Shown here one piece after another: positions 16,193-21,928 of a stretch of DNA of 27,973 bases. Each line of letters opens with the position of its first letter. Within the stretch, counting starts at the first letter, position 1. The notes below the pieces were generated by a model. That model had not been told where the DNA came from. It saw only the letters and a program-made list of their open reading frames with translations, and made no database searches. This DNA is from CAYUFB01 sp964444125. GTDB taxonomy: Bacteria > Patescibacteriota > Dojkabacteria > B142 > JAFGMG01. Location: the NCBI GenBank assembly GCA_964444125.1, contig CAYUFB010000016.1:1-27973 (forward strand), written 5' to 3'. The position numbers were made by a program, and so were the translations under genes.

Positions 16193-17434
16193 TTAATCTA
16201 ATTTGATATTCTTGACTATAGAATCTATCTTGCCATCTGTTAATTGTATTTCAAGATTATCTTGGATCTTTATATCTTTAGCTGATTTAATTATTTGCTG
16301 ATTCATCCTAAGCAGTGCATATCCTCGATTTAGGACTTCCTTTGGATTCAAACTTCTTAATAATTTTTGAGAATAAATTAATAATGATTTCGATTGTTCC
16401 AATTTTTGATCAATTCTAAAATTCATCATAGAGAGTTTGTCCGAATAATCAAGTGTTGCAATCATTGAAACAATCTTGTAGTTCATACTCTTAAGTGCAT
16501 AAGTATAATCCAGACTTTTGATCGATTCGTCAATTTTCTGAGACATAAATTTGAGAGTATAGTTATAATCAAATTTTTCCAATAACCTTGAAATTCTACT
16601 ATCAAATTCGCTTATCTTTTCTTGTATAGACTTGAGGAATTCGTCATTATGAGCTGCAAGATAGTATGCAGCCTGAGAAGGAGTACTTGCTACAATATCT
16701 GCTACCATGTCAGAAATTGATGTATCTCTTTCATGACCAACAGCAGAGATGACTGGTGCTTTTGCTGCAAAAACAGCATTCGCAACCTCTTCAGAATTAA
16801 ATGCAATCAAATCCTCAAGAGACCCACCACCTCTTGTAAGTACAATACAATCGACTTGACCGGATTTGATAGAGTTTAATGAGTTTACTACTTCATCGAC
16901 AGCATTTTTGCCTTGTACAGAGACTGGATAGAAATCGATATCTAGACCTGTTTTTGTTTCTCCCAAAATTTTTAGAAAGTCAGTTTGCGCAGCAGAACCT
17001 TCCGCTGTAACAAGTGCTATCCTAGTCACAAATTCCGGCAAAAATCTTTTTCGCTCAGGTGCGAAATATCCCTTAGCTTCTAGTAGTTGTTTTAATTTCT
17101 CAAAAGCAATCTTTAGAGAACCTTCACCATATGGTTCAAGCGATACAACCTGTAAACTAAAACTTCCAAATGGTGCATAAATTTGAGGTACACCAACTGC
17201 AACAATTTTCATACCAACCTCAACCATATTGACACCCTTCACCCTTGGAGCAAATCCAGAAAGTTTCAAAATAGCCGCCTGTTTCTCGTCTTTGATTGTC
17301 ATCATCAAACCTGAATTTCTTGATATGTGTTTCTCCGTTATTTCCCCAACTACAGATACAAGACCAATATTTTGTAATTGGACATTTATGACTTCATTGA
17401 ATTGTGAAACGGATAATGGTTCAGATTCCGGCAC
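16193..17434 (-). CDS. xseA: Exodeoxyribonuclease VII large subunit
   Basis: A complete 413-residue catalytic subunit. The N-terminal OB-fold domain (SVSQFNEVINVQLQNI, VVGEITEKHISRNSG) binds DNA. The catalytic domain has the typical GYFAPERKRFLPEFVTRIAL, VQGKNAVDEVV, VDCIVLTRGGGSLEDLIAFN and PVISAVGHERDTSISDMVAD with ASTPSQAAY. The rest is a long coiled coil (about residues 255-375), and NRGYALL belongs to the C-terminal segment. The start is GTG 17434 (MPESEPLSV), with a TATAAT box about 21 nt upstream. First gene of the xseA-xseB-exchanger run. Role in DNA repair and single-strand degradation. Confidence 0.96.
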   Translation of the reverse strand: MPESEPLSVSQFNEVINVQLQNIGLVSVVGEITEKHISRNSGLMMTIKDEKQAAILKLSGFAPRVKGVNMVEVGMKIVAVGVPQIYAPFGSFSLQVVSLEPYGEGSLKIAFEKLKQLLEAKGYFAPERKRFLPEFVTRIALVTAEGSAAQTDFLKILGETKTGLDIDFYPVSVQGKNAVDEVVNSLNSIKSGQVDCIVLTRGGGSLEDLIAFNSEEVANAVFAAKAPVISAVGHERDTSISDMVADIVASTPSQAAYYLAAHNDEFLKSIQEKISEFDSRISRLLEKFDYNYTLKFMSQKIDESIKSLDYTYALKSMNYKIVSMIATLDYSDKLSMMNFRIDQKLEQSKSLLIYSQKLLRSLNPKEVLNRGYALLRMNQQIIKSAKDIKIQDNLEIQLTDGKIDSIVKNIKLD

Positions 17435-17455
17435 TATTATTTTTTAAACTTTTTT

Positions 17456-17461
17456 ATTATA
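17456..17461 (-). promoter_or_regulatory. TATAAT box of the xseA operon
   Basis: On the minus strand TATAAT (17461-17456) lies 21 nt before the GTG start at 17434, giving a short leader of about 14 nt. No good ribosome binding site is visible. It sits at the edge of the downstream repeat region. Confidence 0.45.
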
Positions 17462-17490
17462 GCATTTACAAGTGACGAGTTTTGAGTGTT

Positions 17491-17514
17491 GTTCACCTTG
17501 AGCTTATCGAAAGG
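17491..17514. repeat. Short dispersed-type palindromic remnant
   Basis: The sequence around CCTTGAGCTTATCGAAAGG resembles a short intergenic repeat of the TTCGACAAGCTCAGGG type that I recall from many bacterial and metagenomic intergenic regions. Identification is from memory and is tentative. It lies directly before the tandem heptamers. Confidence 0.35.
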
Positions 17515-17517
17515 AGT

Positions 17518-17740
17518 ATTGAGTATTGAGTGTTGAGTGTTGAGTATTCCCCGCCCGAAGCGGGTCCGCCTTTGGCGGAAGCATTCAGTGTTCAGCCTTC
17601 AGCATACAGTATCAAACATTCAGCTCAATACAATAATTACGAATTACGAATATCATTTTACTTCTTCCGATTTTCGCAATCCGTTTTTCGCCTTCCGCCT
17701 TCCGTTATCCGCAATCCGTTTTCGCCTTCCGTTTTCCTCA
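17518..17740. repeat. Composite heptanucleotide repeat region with changing 7-bp words
   Basis: Non-coding stretch between divergent genes, mostly with a 7-bp period. 17518-17545: four units RTTGAGT. 17550-17579: two GC hairpins (below). 17581-17629: seven units such as GCATTCA, GTGTTCA, GCCTTCA. 17636-17656: ATTACGA, ATTACGA, ATATCAT. 17665-17740: about eleven units such as TTCCGAT, ATCCGTT, TTCCGCC, ATCCGCA (one is 6 bp). The first word is the same as in the 6053-6260 array. Frames through it are artefacts. It resembles in period, not sequence, the STRR heptamers of heterocystous cyanobacteria. Confidence 0.85.
17550..17579. repeat. Tandem GC-rich hairpins
   Basis: CCCGC (17550-17554) pairs with GCGGG (17560-17564). 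Directly after it TCCGCC (17565-17570) pairs with GGCGGA (17574-17579) around TTT. No T-run follows on either side, so neither is a standard terminator. The GC content is far above the surroundings. Confidence 0.75.
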
Positions 17741-17780
17741 AATTATGATAAAATGCTATTTAACTAATTAATAGACATAA

Positions 17781-18203
17781 ATGACCGACACACGAAACAA
17801 GGATATAAGCATCATCCAATTCGACCCTGACGATTTCTATATCACCTTTATAGATTTATTGCTTGATAATTGGAACACCAAACTATCAGGATACGCATAT
17901 AATCTCGAAAGCTCAATTGAATTAATCAAAAAAATTGAAGGGAAGAGAATCAAACCGGATGTAGCAATTATCGAAGCACATATGGGCAAATCAGAATTTG
18001 ATGGTCAGAAAATTGCAGAAAGATTAAGAAGTTTAGTCCCAGACATTAAGATAATTGGTTTTTCGACATACGAAACAAATCAATGGGCAGATATCGAAGC
18101 TATCAAATCTCTCAAAGATACCAAAGCTACAATCATATCAGCAATCTCTGAGGTAACTGGAGTAGAGTATGAAATCTCAAATGTCAAAGACCCTTCAGAT
18201 TAA
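17781..18203 (+). CDS. Receiver-like domain protein with Glu at the phospho-acceptor site
   Basis: A stand-alone 140-residue protein with the strand-helix pattern of a response-regulator receiver. The first strand ends in acids (IIQFDPDDFY, Asp15, Asp17 and Asp18). The third strand is PDVAIIEAHMG, so Glu65 occupies the place of the phospho-acceptor Asp. The fourth strand is DIKIIGFST with the conserved-type Ser/Thr, and LKDTKATIISAI resembles the last Lys and helix of receivers. A Glu there often mimics the phosphorylated state, so the protein may be constitutive or respond to other cues. No output domain is present. Its stop codon overlaps that of the convergent ACT-like gene by 4 bp. Receiver fold is probable, function unknown. 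Confidence 0.65.
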   Translation: MTDTRNKDISIIQFDPDDFYITFIDLLLDNWNTKLSGYAYNLESSIELIKKIEGKRIKPDVAIIEAHMGKSEFDGQKIAERLRSLVPDIKIIGFSTYETNQWADIEAIKSLKDTKATIISAISEVTGVEYEISNVKDPSD

Positions 18204-18847
18204 AATTTTGCCCCTTGTTTTATAACAGAAAAAGCTTTTTGAATGTATTTTTCTTCCATAATAATTGTTAGCTCAGTTGCTGTAGATACGATTTCTGTTA
18301 TAACTATACCTTCCCACGCAAGAAGCTTTAGTACATAATAATACAATCCAGCACTCGAGAGATTATTTTTTGATAATTTAATAGTCAAAGAAGAGAGATT
18401 GTCAATTTGAACACACATAGACTCATTTTGAAAAAGTTTGAGTACTTTTGGTCCCATAGTCAACCCGATGATTATAGTGGTTTCATGAATACCTCTTGTC
18501 CAAGTCAAGAACACTTCAGTAGGAGTAATCTCTAACAACTTTTTCAATCTCTCAAGCAATGAATCAGAATTTCTGAAAGTAAACTCCACCAAGTTAGACC
18601 TTATTGTGATTTCTCCTAAGATCCTTCTTGCCTCACTTTCTATATGCCTATTTGGTAGCTCTTTTGCCAAACGTTTTAGTGCCATCACAATTGACCCTAC
18701 TGTCACATCCTTTACAAGCTTATCTTGTATTTGTGGCTGGATCTGTCTTGCAAGCTCTGATGTATTTATCAAATTGTTGGCAAGAGCATCTTCAAGAAAG
18801 GCAGAATTTTTGACGATTTCTTCTACTTTTTGTGGAACGGTTATCAT
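18200..18847 (-). CDS. ACT-like domain protein of unknown function
   Basis: A 215-residue protein. The first 70 residues are helical and could be a winged-helix or dimerisation segment (VTVGSIVMALKRLAKELP). The C-terminal 120 residues look like one or two ACT-type regulatory modules: GLYYYVLKLLAWEGIVITEI followed by TELTIIMEEKYIQKAFSVIK has the pattern of aspartokinase ACT repeats. ACT domains usually bind amino acids or similar small ligands. No enzyme domain is attached, so it may be a small-ligand-responsive regulator; that is inference. ATG 18847 is preceded by a TATAAT box. It converges on the receiver-like gene with a 4-bp overlap. Confidence 0.7.
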   Translation of the reverse strand: MITVPQKVEEIVKNSAFLEDALANNLINTSELARQIQPQIQDKLVKDVTVGSIVMALKRLAKELPNRHIESEARRILGEITIRSNLVEFTFRNSDSLLERLKKLLEITPTEVFLTWTRGIHETTIIIGLTMGPKVLKLFQNESMCVQIDNLSSLTIKLSKNNLSSAGLYYYVLKLLAWEGIVITEIVSTATELTIIMEEKYIQKAFSVIKQGAKF

Positions 18848-18857
18848 TATTTACTTA

Positions 18858-18863
18858 ATTATA
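18858..18863 (-). promoter_or_regulatory. TATAAT box of the ACT-like gene
   Basis: On the minus strand a perfect TATAAT (18863-18858) lies 10 nt before the ATG at 18847. The leader would be only about 3 nt. No ribosome binding site is visible. Confidence 0.5.
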
Positions 18864-18989
18864 GATGTTAGGATTTTAACATATCCATATATTTTTGAAC
18901 AAACACAAGGAAAAATAGACTCTTAGAATACCACATTGCTAATATCCAACAATCTCAATTGACTTTTCAATAAATAACCATCAGCTATC

Positions 18990-19421
18990 ATGCCAGAACG
19001 TTACATTGATTTGTGGGGTAAATATATTCTACCTGAAGAACCTACTGCAATAAAAGCAGGATTAAATGGCGAAATAATCCTTGATTATTTCGCCCCAACT
19101 GAATACTGGGACGGTATCGCCCCATTAGATTCTATTATCGTCTCACCAACATTTCTAACCCCAGGAGAAGGGGATAGAGCGTTAGAAATTCTTGAAATGC
19201 ATCTGTTTGCCCTAGCAAGTAGGTTGAATAGGACAGTGATTTCTCTGGTCGAACCAACAACAGCAAAAGGTCAGCAATTTTGTACGCGCAAACTAGTACC
19301 AAGAGCCAGATACAACTTCCTCCCCAAACCCGTTGATAGGATTTATTATTACAAGTTGTATGAACCAGCACAAAGTTTAACGAATGTTGGTTATGAGCCG
19401 CTGAAAAGGAGTGTCATTTAA
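18990..19421 (+). CDS. Hypothetical protein (143 aa)
   Basis: I do not recognise this 143-residue protein. It has no signal peptide or membrane helix. A central alternation of strands and a helix (DSIIVSPTFLTPGEGDRALE, then ILEMHLFALASRL and RTVISLVEP) is reminiscent of acyltransferase folds, but no CoA-binding motif is present. Many aromatic residues lie near the C-terminus (RIYYYKLYEP). The start ATG has AT-rich sequence but no ribosome binding site upstream. The balanced composition supports a real gene. It is convergent with the minus-strand orphan that ends 20 nt away. Confidence 0.6.
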   Translation: MPERYIDLWGKYILPEEPTAIKAGLNGEIILDYFAPTEYWDGIAPLDSIIVSPTFLTPGEGDRALEILEMHLFALASRLNRTVISLVEPTTAKGQQFCTRKLVPRARYNFLPKPVDRIYYYKLYEPAQSLTNVGYEPLKRSVI

Positions 19422-19440
19422 GTTTTGAAAAATACTTCAC

Positions 19441-19770
19441 TTAGAAATTACAAACACATTCTGCAAGCCACTGAGCAACTGCCAATATGTCCTCATCAGT
19501 GGGATCTAAATCTCCATCTACATTATCCAATCCTTCTTCACTTAGCCTAATCAAATTCATATCTCCCTCATCAAGATACCCAAGCAGAAAAGCAGCATCA
19601 TGCACTGGGAGATGATTTGCTTTCATGGCAAGAGCTATCATCGCACAAGTTTTTGCATACTCCCAATTAGTAGTTCCGCCACGTAACAATACTATTGCTT
19701 CCCGGAAAGTATGCTCGCGAAAGATATCACCTCCACGAAGCTCGTGGAAAGCCATATTATCAGGCATCAT
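19441..19770 (-). CDS. Hypothetical acidic protein (109 aa)
   Basis: Not recognised. A small acidic, mainly helical protein without membrane segments. The N-terminal half has Arg and aromatic residues (FHELRGGDIFREHTFREA). The C-terminal half is very acidic (EGLDNVDGDLDPTDEDILAV) and ends with AEWL-type helix residues and two Cys (ECVCNF). Either of two adjacent ATG codons could be the start. A TAGAAT box lies about 18 nt upstream. It is one of a group of orphan genes between 18990 and 23170 that look accessory. Confidence 0.55.
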   Translation of the reverse strand: MMPDNMAFHELRGGDIFREHTFREAIVLLRGGTTNWEYAKTCAMIALAMKANHLPVHDAAFLLGYLDEGDMNLIRLSEEGLDNVDGDLDPTDEDILAVAQWLAECVCNF

Positions 19771-19837
19771 CAGTAACTAAAAATTCTAAATATGAATACA
19801 ATTATTTTGCGTGATTATACAATAAATTGTTGCAATT

Positions 19838-20341
19838 TCAACCATTATAATACGTTGCGATTTTATCAACCAAGCGATGAGCCAAGGAAAGGGATTCCAT
19901 AAAGTTTGGATCTATGATAGAAGGATCAACAATTATTTCTTCATAGCATTCCGAAATACAGGCATTTATGGATAACCCATGTTGTATTCTTTCATATTCG
20001 GAATATGCAATAGCGATGTGTCCAAAAACCTTATATGCCATTTGATTTTTCAGCCCGTATATTATGTAAGGAAGATCAACTGCGCTTTCTTGTACGAAAA
20101 AATATATACCAAAATTTGTCGTATTTGATCTCTCATTGATATATGCCAGACCATCACTTACCACTCCTGATTTCGCTAAGAATTGACCACTTGTGAAATC
20201 ATCAATAATATGGATCGTTAATCCTACATTATTATATCCTAGTATTTGAGACCAAGGGGAAGTTTCTTTTTCTCTATCTGACATTCTATCTAATTGATTA
20301 TACAATCCTTTGTTTTCTACGTGATTTAGTCTACCTGTCAT
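19838..20341 (-). CDS. Hypothetical protein (167 aa)
   Basis: Not recognised. A soluble 167-residue protein with mixed alpha/beta pattern: LTIHIIDDFTSGQFLAKSGV, TNFGIYFFVQESAVDLPYII, then a long helical part (HIAIAYSEYERIQHGLSI, SLSLAHRLVDKIATYY). Three Cys/Glu-rich positions (ACISECYEEI) are notable but form no known motif. The start ATG is preceded by AATTAT about 4 nt upstream. Normal codon and amino-acid composition argue that it is real. No link to neighbours is visible. Confidence 0.55.
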   Translation of the reverse strand: MTGRLNHVENKGLYNQLDRMSDREKETSPWSQILGYNNVGLTIHIIDDFTSGQFLAKSGVVSDGLAYINERSNTTNFGIYFFVQESAVDLPYIIYGLKNQMAYKVFGHIAIAYSEYERIQHGLSINACISECYEEIIVDPSIIDPNFMESLSLAHRLVDKIATYYNG

Positions 20342-20434
20342 TAGATAATTAAGTCCTGAAATTGAAAAAAGTAATTCTGAAATACCACTGCTATTACCAG
20401 TAGTTAACCCAACTGTCCTGGATAGATCTTCACT

Positions 20435-20584
20435 CTACAAGAGCACATTAATATTATTGATTGATTCATCGATCCAACCAATAAGTTGGTCAAATTCGGG
20501 ACCATCCTCTAAATATTTGGTCAAATTTTCTTTATTTTGATTTGCAAAAATTGCCAGCTCATGCAAAGCTTCTGATTGATTCAT
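20435..20584 (-). CDS. Small hypothetical protein (49 aa)
   Basis: A 49-residue acidic helical protein (MNQSEALHELAIFANQNKEN to the end). I chose ATG 20584, with TATAAA 3-4 nt upstream on the minus strand. A TTG at 20692 in the same frame would add 36 Ile/Leu-rich residues that resemble translated AT-rich spacer, although a membrane anchor cannot be excluded. Its size and two-helix pattern would suit a small partner protein or antitoxin, but there is no motif to support that. Confidence 0.4.
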   Translation of the reverse strand: MNQSEALHELAIFANQNKENLTKYLEDGPEFDQLIGWIDESINNINVLL

Positions 20585-20904
20585 TTTTATAATCTTGATT
20601 ATCTGGATTATTACACAATTTATTATCAAGAAGATAGTAGCAAAGGATATTGAGAGATTTATCAACAGTATAGAAATACTATTACATGGCAATTTGAAAA
20701 ATAGAATTTGTAGATGTAGTAGAACTCCCGGTCGTGACCATGAAGTGAACGAACCTTGTGAGTTCTACTTCATGGTCCACTTCGGGGGACAGGTTTCGAA
20801 CCGTTTTAGAGGAGTTAAAAGAAATCTTTCAAGTATTCAAACCTATGAATACTGTTGTTTCTCCTCAACAACTATAGTAAATTATACACCCTGTAGAATA
20901 TTCT
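20585..20904. other. Intergenic region with interleaved inverted repeats
   Basis: About 320 bp without a convincing gene. It holds AGTAGAACTC (20718-20727), GACCATGAAGT (20736-20746), then GAGTTCTACT (20760-20769) and ACTTCATGGTC (20767-20777). The order A-B-A'-B' is that of an H-type pseudoknot or of two alternative hairpins, since A' and B' share 3 nt. A GC-rich tail with CTTCGGGGGACAGG and TTTCGAACC follows. A 122-codon frame crosses the region but overlaps the next gene and has no support. Possible structured RNA or mobile-element remnant. Confidence 0.55.
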
Positions 20905-21249
20905 TCAATAATTTGTATCATGTATTTTTTGTACCAGAGCTTCTCTTAATTTTTCTTTATTGAGCTTCATTACCACATCATTCTTGGGGAGAGGGAGTAA
21001 ATACTTTTCTGCAAGCATCCTATAGTATGTTTTTTCTGTTATGGCATAGACTTCTCCAAGAATTACAGCTGCTAATTGATAGGCTTCTTTTTTATGTTTC
21101 TTATCCCCCCATCCAAACATATCTACCTTATAGTCGGCATATCCCAGACTATAAGAGAATTTTATTTGTCTCCCATTTAAAATTAATCGCCTATTTGAGC
21201 GAATTAATTTAATGATAATCTCTTTGTTGTTTTCATTCGTATCTTTCAT
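20905..21249 (-). CDS. Hypothetical protein (114 aa), weak DUF6166-like pattern
   Basis: A 114-residue basic protein. The pattern VDMFGWGDKKHKKEAYQLAA, VILGEVYAI, EKTYYRMLAEKYLLPLPKND and VMKLN loosely recalls the DUF6166 family (WGY...G..LA..IL....A...Y..F....ALP). This is from memory and weak. No membrane helix or signal peptide. A 16-bp perfect palindrome lies about 19 bp upstream of the ATG at 21249. The XRE-type repressor gene is the next gene upstream on the same strand, so the two could be a regulator-target pair. Function unknown. Confidence 0.55.
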   Translation of the reverse strand: MKDTNENNKEIIIKLIRSNRRLILNGRQIKFSYSLGYADYKVDMFGWGDKKHKKEAYQLAAVILGEVYAITEKTYYRMLAEKYLLPLPKNDVVMKLNKEKLREALVQKIHDTNY

Positions 21250-21267
21250 CTATTTGTTCTAACGGTT

Positions 21268-21283
21268 GTTTTATATATAAAAC
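21268..21283. promoter_or_regulatory. Perfect 16-bp palindrome, candidate operator
   Basis: GTTTTATATATAAAAC is perfectly self-complementary and lies 18 bp before the start codon of the 114-aa gene, where promoter or operator sequences are expected. It could be bound by the XRE regulator encoded at 21607-21816. It could also be chance in AT-rich DNA, although the GC ends argue slightly against this. Confidence 0.4.
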
Positions 21284-21377
21284 GTATTAGTTGTGTCTGA
21301 TTTATACAGTATTCCGTGATTATATAACAGGGCGGTAATAATTTATAGTTACATTGTACTTATAGATTACTACTCAA

Positions 21378-21560
21378 CTGGGGGAAGGACTTAAATATAA
21401 ATGGCCTCCCAGACCAGTGGCTACACCCTTACGGGCTGCCCCATAGGGTTTCCCCTATAGACGCATTCAACAATGCTGGCTGGAAAGCCATTACTATGTT
21501 GAATGCGATTTGCATGCCATGCCCGAAGTTGCCCTTGGGTTTAGGCGATTTGATAGTATT
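21378..21560. other. Structured intergenic element with nested hairpins
   Basis: The 357-bp gap 21250-21606 contains a GC-richer block. In order: CTGGG (21378-21382) with CCCAG further on; ATAGGG/CCCTAT around TTTC; and CGCATTCAACA (21462-21472) with TGTTGAATGCG (21497-21507), a perfect 11-bp stem that encloses TGGCT/AGCCA. A plus-strand frame runs 21366-21566 with a single in-frame TAG (21444-21446) and protein-like composition (WPPRPVATPLRAAP, RRIQQCWLESHYYVEC, HAMPEVALGFRRFDS). It may be a non-coding RNA, a mobile-element end, or a decayed small gene; I cannot decide. Confidence 0.55.
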
Positions 21561-21606
21561 ATATACTAAAATTCAGGTTATGTGATAGGGAAAACTCTGT
21601 TTAGAA

Positions 21607-21816
21607 TTACTTAAGAAGCTGATCGATTGAAATATTTAAGCCTTTCGAAAGCTTGATTAGTGTGCTTAACTTAATATCCCTACTTCCCCTCTCTAGTTCT
21701 ATATCGACTAAAGTGAAAGGAGAAACATTCGCTCTCTTAGCTAACTGGTTTCTTGAAAGTCCTTGTCTCTTCCTTTCGTTTTGAATATTTTGTCTTAATC
21801 TTTTCATCTCATTCAT
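21607..21816 (-). CDS. XRE/Cro-CI type HTH transcriptional regulator
   Basis: A 69-residue single-domain regulator. The five-helix Cro/CI-type HTH is complete: LRQNIQNERKRQGLSRNQLA, KRANVSPFTLVDIE as recognition helix region, and RDIKLSTLIKLSKGLNISID, the typical end with SIDQLLK. It probably binds a palindromic operator as a dimer. Such small XRE proteins often regulate themselves or accompany mobile and toxin-antitoxin genes. ATG 21816 lies 5 nt after a TATAAT box, giving a leaderless mRNA. A second ATG at 21807 is possible. The structured element 21378-21560 lies between it and the next minus-strand gene. Confidence 0.9.
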   Translation of the reverse strand: MNEMKRLRQNIQNERKRQGLSRNQLAKRANVSPFTLVDIELERGSRDIKLSTLIKLSKGLNISIDQLLK

Positions 21817-21821
21817 ACTGA

Positions 21822-21830
21822 ATTATAACA
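21822..21830 (-). promoter_or_regulatory. Extended -10 of the XRE regulator, leaderless
   Basis: On the minus strand TGTTATAAT (extended -10, 21830-21822) is followed by 5 nt and the ATG at 21816. It is the best example of the leaderless pattern in the window. Confidence 0.6.
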
Positions 21831-21928
21831 CTAGAGGTACTATCTACTTTAGTCATGTACACAATTGCGCTGGAATTCGTTATAATCAGTAAAAGAGTCC
21901 CTTTCTAGTCCAACTTAAACATAAATAT

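Noticed and set aside
17530..17767. Two overlapping 72-76 codon plus-strand frames
   Set aside because: They read through the heptamer region and GC hairpins and have no promoter or start context.
20790..20815. TTTCGAACC resembling a tRNA T-loop
   Set aside because: No acceptor stem, D arm or anticodon arm fits on either strand, and the T stem does not pair properly.
20595..20963. 122-codon plus-strand frame
   Set aside because: It overlaps the better-supported minus-strand gene at 20905 and has low-complexity termini; the middle is the inverted-repeat element.
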